A stretch of DNA of 64,000 nucleotides from Vagococcus sp. CY52-2 (GTDB lineage: Bacteria > Bacillota > Bacilli > Lactobacillales > Vagococcaceae), in assembly GCF_022655055.1 (NCBI RefSeq), contig NZ_CP093384.1, forward strand, positions 1,488,001-1,552,000. Reading direction: 5' to 3'. Within the stretch, counting starts at the first letter, position 1; each line of letters begins with the position of its first letter. A program made the translations under genes and the position numbers. This document shows positions 61,833-64,000 of this stretch, in pieces. A model generated the notes under the pieces. The model searched no databases. It was not told where the DNA came from and saw only the letters and a list, made by a program, of their open reading frames with translations.

Positions 61833-62015
61833 TTAATCTCTTCTTTCTATCAACTGGTGTTGTTCTATTTCTAATATATTAATTATAGTATGATAATCAC
61901 AAACACAACGGGTTTCACATAATCCTCTTGCAAAATCAATGGATAATAACCAAACAAACTCTTTAGTTTTTTTACTTTTTCTCTCTGTGATATAAAAATT
62001 ATGATGAGTTCTCAT
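61833..62015 (-). CDS. possible small hypothetical protein
   Basis: A 60-residue frame starting ten bases after the SulP gene stop. AAAAGG precedes the ATG but at a short distance (2-3 bases). The sequence has a mixed, protein-like composition (RKSKKTKEFVWLLSIDFARG) with two close cysteines (CETRCVC), but I recognise no family. It could be a real small gene co-transcribed with SulP or a chance frame. Confidence 0.35.
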   Translation of the reverse strand: MRTHHNFYITERKSKKTKEFVWLLSIDFARGLCETRCVCDYHTIINILEIEQHQLIERRD

Positions 62016-62025
62016 TGCCTTTTTA

Positions 62026-63192
62026 CTATTTTTTATTTAATTTTGTCAATAATATAAGTAATCCATTTAATACGACACCACACAAAATCCCAATTGCTAA
62101 GTTTCCTGTGTAAACAATAACAACGACAGTGACTAACATCGCAGTACTTTCAATCATTTCCCATGATTTTACTAACTGTAAACTTTTCCAATCAAATGTA
62201 TCCCCTGCAACTGTTATCATAATTCCAATCAAAGCTGCCGTTGGAATCACCATCATGAGTGAGTTTAAAACAAAAATGAACAGTAATAACGTCGTACCTG
62301 ATACAAATGTTGACAAACGTGTCCGTCCACCTGATTTAACATTTATGACAGCTTGCCCTATCATCGCACATCCAGCTTGGCCACCAAATAATCCCGTAAT
62401 AAAATTAGCCAGTCCTTGTGCTTTCACTTCACGTTTACTATCACTAGTTGAGTTTGTCATCTCATCTACTATAGGAACTGTTAATAGTGTTTCCATTAGT
62501 CCGATAAACGTTAATGAAATGGCTGTTGGTAAGATTATCCACAGTGTTTCTAAACTCATTGGTACAAGTGGTAAGCCAAATGATACATCAAGTGAGGACA
62601 TATCTCCTAAATCACCAACAGTAAAGAAACTACCTTTAAAAACAAATGATAAGATAGTCATGACCGTAATAATAATAAGTGCTGGTGGCACAACTTTAAT
62701 CACTTTGGGTAGTAAATATATGGCTAATATACTAACAATAACCATGACATAGCCAATCACATTTTGTTCAGGTAATTGTTGAACTTGTGCTAAAAAAATT
62801 GAAATCGCTAATCCATTAACAAAACCTATCATGACACTTTTAGGTATGTGTTTCATGATTTTATGAATATTCAAATAACCTAAAATAAATTGAAATATAC
62901 CTGTTAATATGGTAGCAGCAATCATATAGTTTAGCCCATGCGACTGTACTAATCCTGCAATTACTAAAGCCATCGATCCGGCTGCAGCAGATACCATAGC
63001 AGGTCTACCACCAGTTAACGTAATGACTAATAAGGTAATAGCTGAAGCAAATAATGCCGACATTGGATGAACTCCTGCGATAATGGCAAACCCTATTACT
63101 TCAGGTAAAATTGCGACCGATGACACTAATCCAGCAAAAATATTTTCACGTGGGTTCCCTACCCACTCATTCTTTTTTATACTAAGTAACAC
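62026..63192 (-). CDS. SulP family inorganic anion transporter without STAS domain
   Basis: A 388-residue transporter of the SLC26/SulP family with about eleven membrane segments. AGLVSSVAILPEVIGFAIIAGVHP is the conserved first-helix region and TGLFGGQAGCAMIGQ the second repeat motif. Typical SulP proteins have a C-terminal STAS domain of about 120 residues; this one ends after the last helix (LLTKLNKK). Substrates of the family are sulfate, bicarbonate or other anions; none can be chosen here. The start is GTG with GGAGG seven bases upstream. Confidence 0.9.
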   Translation of the reverse strand: MLLSIKKNEWVGNPRENIFAGLVSSVAILPEVIGFAIIAGVHPMSALFASAITLLVITLTGGRPAMVSAAAGSMALVIAGLVQSHGLNYMIAATILTGIFQFILGYLNIHKIMKHIPKSVMIGFVNGLAISIFLAQVQQLPEQNVIGYVMVIVSILAIYLLPKVIKVVPPALIIITVMTILSFVFKGSFFTVGDLGDMSSLDVSFGLPLVPMSLETLWIILPTAISLTFIGLMETLLTVPIVDEMTNSTSDSKREVKAQGLANFITGLFGGQAGCAMIGQAVINVKSGGRTRLSTFVSGTTLLLFIFVLNSLMMVIPTAALIGIMITVAGDTFDWKSLQLVKSWEMIESTAMLVTVVVIVYTGNLAIGILCGVVLNGLLILLTKLNKK

Positions 63193-63260
63193 CTTTTTCC
63201 CTCCCTTAATTCTTTTCCAAGAAAATTATCATAACATATACTTTTGAATAATACACGTTT

Positions 63261-63298
63261 AAAAAATAAAAAAGCACCTCTGAAAAGAGATGCTTTAT
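63261..63298 (-). terminator. terminator after lpdA
   Basis: AAGCATCTCT-TTTC-AGAGGTGCTT on the minus strand followed by a T-rich run (TTTTATTTTTT), 30 bases past the lpdA stop. Confidence 0.85.
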
Positions 63299-63327
63299 AC
63301 GTCCGAACAAACAATGCTTATTTAAAA

Positions 63328-64000
63328 TTACATGTGAATTGGCATACCTAATGCTAACTCAGCTGTATCCATAACAGCTTCAGATAATGATGGATGTGAA
63401 TGGATAGTTAAAGCGATATCTTCAGCATTCATTCCAGCTTCAACAGCTAAACCAATTTCTGCAATAATATCACTAGCACTAATACCAGCAACTTGTCCAC
63501 CAACAATCACGTTGTCTTCTTTAGTTGTAACTAAACGTACAAATCCTTCAGTTTGGTTTAATGATAAAGCACGACCATTTCCACCTAATGAGAATTTAGA
63601 TGCTTTCACGTTTAATCCAGCTTCTTTTGCTTCTTTTTCTGTCATACCAACAGTTGCCAATTCAGGATCTGTAAAGGCTACAGCTGGCATTGCACGATAA
63701 TCAACTGCTACTGGTTCACCAGCAATGGCTTCTGCAGCAATTTTAGCTTCATAACTTGCTTTGTGAGCAAGTGCAGCTCCAGGAACGATGTCACCAATGG
63801 CAAAAATACTTTTCACGTTAGTGCGTCCTTGGTTATCAACTTTTACTAATCCACGATCAGTCATCTCAACGCCTAAGATTTCTAAACCTAAATCATCAGT
63901 GTTTGGACGACGACCTACAGTTACCATAACGTAATCTGCTTCAACTTTTTCTTCTTTACCGTCAACTTCATAAGTTACAGTCACGCTATCGCCATTGTCA
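63328..64000 (-). CDS. lpdA: dihydrolipoyl dehydrogenase (partial, 5' end outside window)
   Basis: The visible 224 codons are the C-terminal half of the FAD enzyme and run open to the window edge. [15 protein letters not shown] and the FAD-binding [11 protein letters not shown] are followed by the dimer domain ([17 protein letters not shown]) with the catalytic His in [12 protein letters not shown]. It reoxidises lipoamide in 2-oxoacid dehydrogenase complexes. The other pdh genes would lie just outside the window. A GTG at 63984 opens a shorter frame but is internal to the protein. Confidence 0.95.
   Translation of the reverse strand, partial: DNGDSVTVTYEVDGKEEKVEADYVMVTVGRRPNTDDLGLEILGVEMTDRGLVKVDNQGRTNVKSIFAIGDIVPGAALAHKASYEAKIAAEAIAGEPVAVDYRAMPAVAFTDPELATVGMTEKEAKEAGLNVKASKFSLGGNGRALSLNQTEGFVRLVTTKEDNVIVGGQVAGISASDIIAEIGLAVEAGMNAEDIALTIHSHPSLSEAVMDTAELALGMPIHM

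Noticed and set aside
62129-62752. A 207-codon plus-strand frame opposite the SulP gene
   Set aside because: It is antisense to a well-supported transporter, has no ribosome site, and its sequence follows the codon pattern of the opposite strand.

Overview
The window is low-GC Gram-positive chromosome. A complete dlt operon with dltX, LPXTG and MucBP surface architecture, an Mga-type regulator, a BceRS-AB module, RexB-like AddB, an AddAB/DinB neighbourhood and a pyrG leader of the Firmicutes attenuation type all point to Lactobacillales. The combination resembles Enterococcaceae, possibly Vagococcus. That placement is inference from gene content; no database search was possible.

Layout. 1-3.8 kb: the 5' part of a lipoprotein nuclease gene, then a three-gene operon (DUF2177 membrane protein, a fatty-acid-kinase-like DAK2/DegV fusion, DUF1295 membrane protein). 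3.9-8.4 kb: a BceAB-type ABC transporter with its BceRS two-component system. 8.5-14.6 kb: a large VWA/MucBP LPXTG adhesin with 13 near-identical 222-bp repeats, divergent from an Mga-like regulator. 14.6-18.6 kb: pyruvate:flavodoxin oxidoreductase and its flavodoxin. 18.8-22 kb: EngB GTPase, a HAD phosphatase and a membrane glycerophosphodiesterase. 22.2-23.5 kb: alpha carbonic anhydrase and a lysozyme-like protein. 23.7-24.1 kb: relic of an ABC ATPase. 24.1-28.5 kb: dltXABCD, D-alanylation of teichoic acids. 28.9-34.1 kb: an rRNA operon on the minus strand (16S-23S-5S, no spacer tRNA) with tandem promoters. 34.1-43.7 kb: dinB with a LexA-like box, a DUF975 membrane protein, addA and addB. 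43.9-45.2 kb: an amino-acid permease with no standard start codon at its expected N-terminus.

45.3-54.4 kb is a mannoside/N-glycan catabolic locus: GH92, GH84, a GntR/LacI-type repressor, GH125 and GH38. A shared palindrome (TGATATATCA) lies in front of both GH92 and the GH125-GH38 operon and probably defines the repressor's regulon. None of the enzymes has a signal peptide, so the pathway should work on imported small glycans. 54.5-57.1 kb: a Mn/Zn-type ABC transporter whose promoter carries a Fur-like and a DtxR/MntR-like box. 57.2-59.7 kb: a small membrane protein, a CPBP protease and a DUF1846 protein. 60-61.8 kb: pyrG with a leader matching the CTP-sensing reiterative-transcription attenuator. 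61.8-64 kb: a possible small ORF, a STAS-less SulP transporter and the 3' part of lpdA.

I saw no CRISPR array, prophage, intact insertion sequence or tRNA gene. The items most worth a second look are the FakA/FakB-like fusion with its lipid-enzyme-like neighbours, the permease start codon, the duplicated trimer in the MucBP repeats, the mannoside operator set and the doubly marked metal-transporter promoter.
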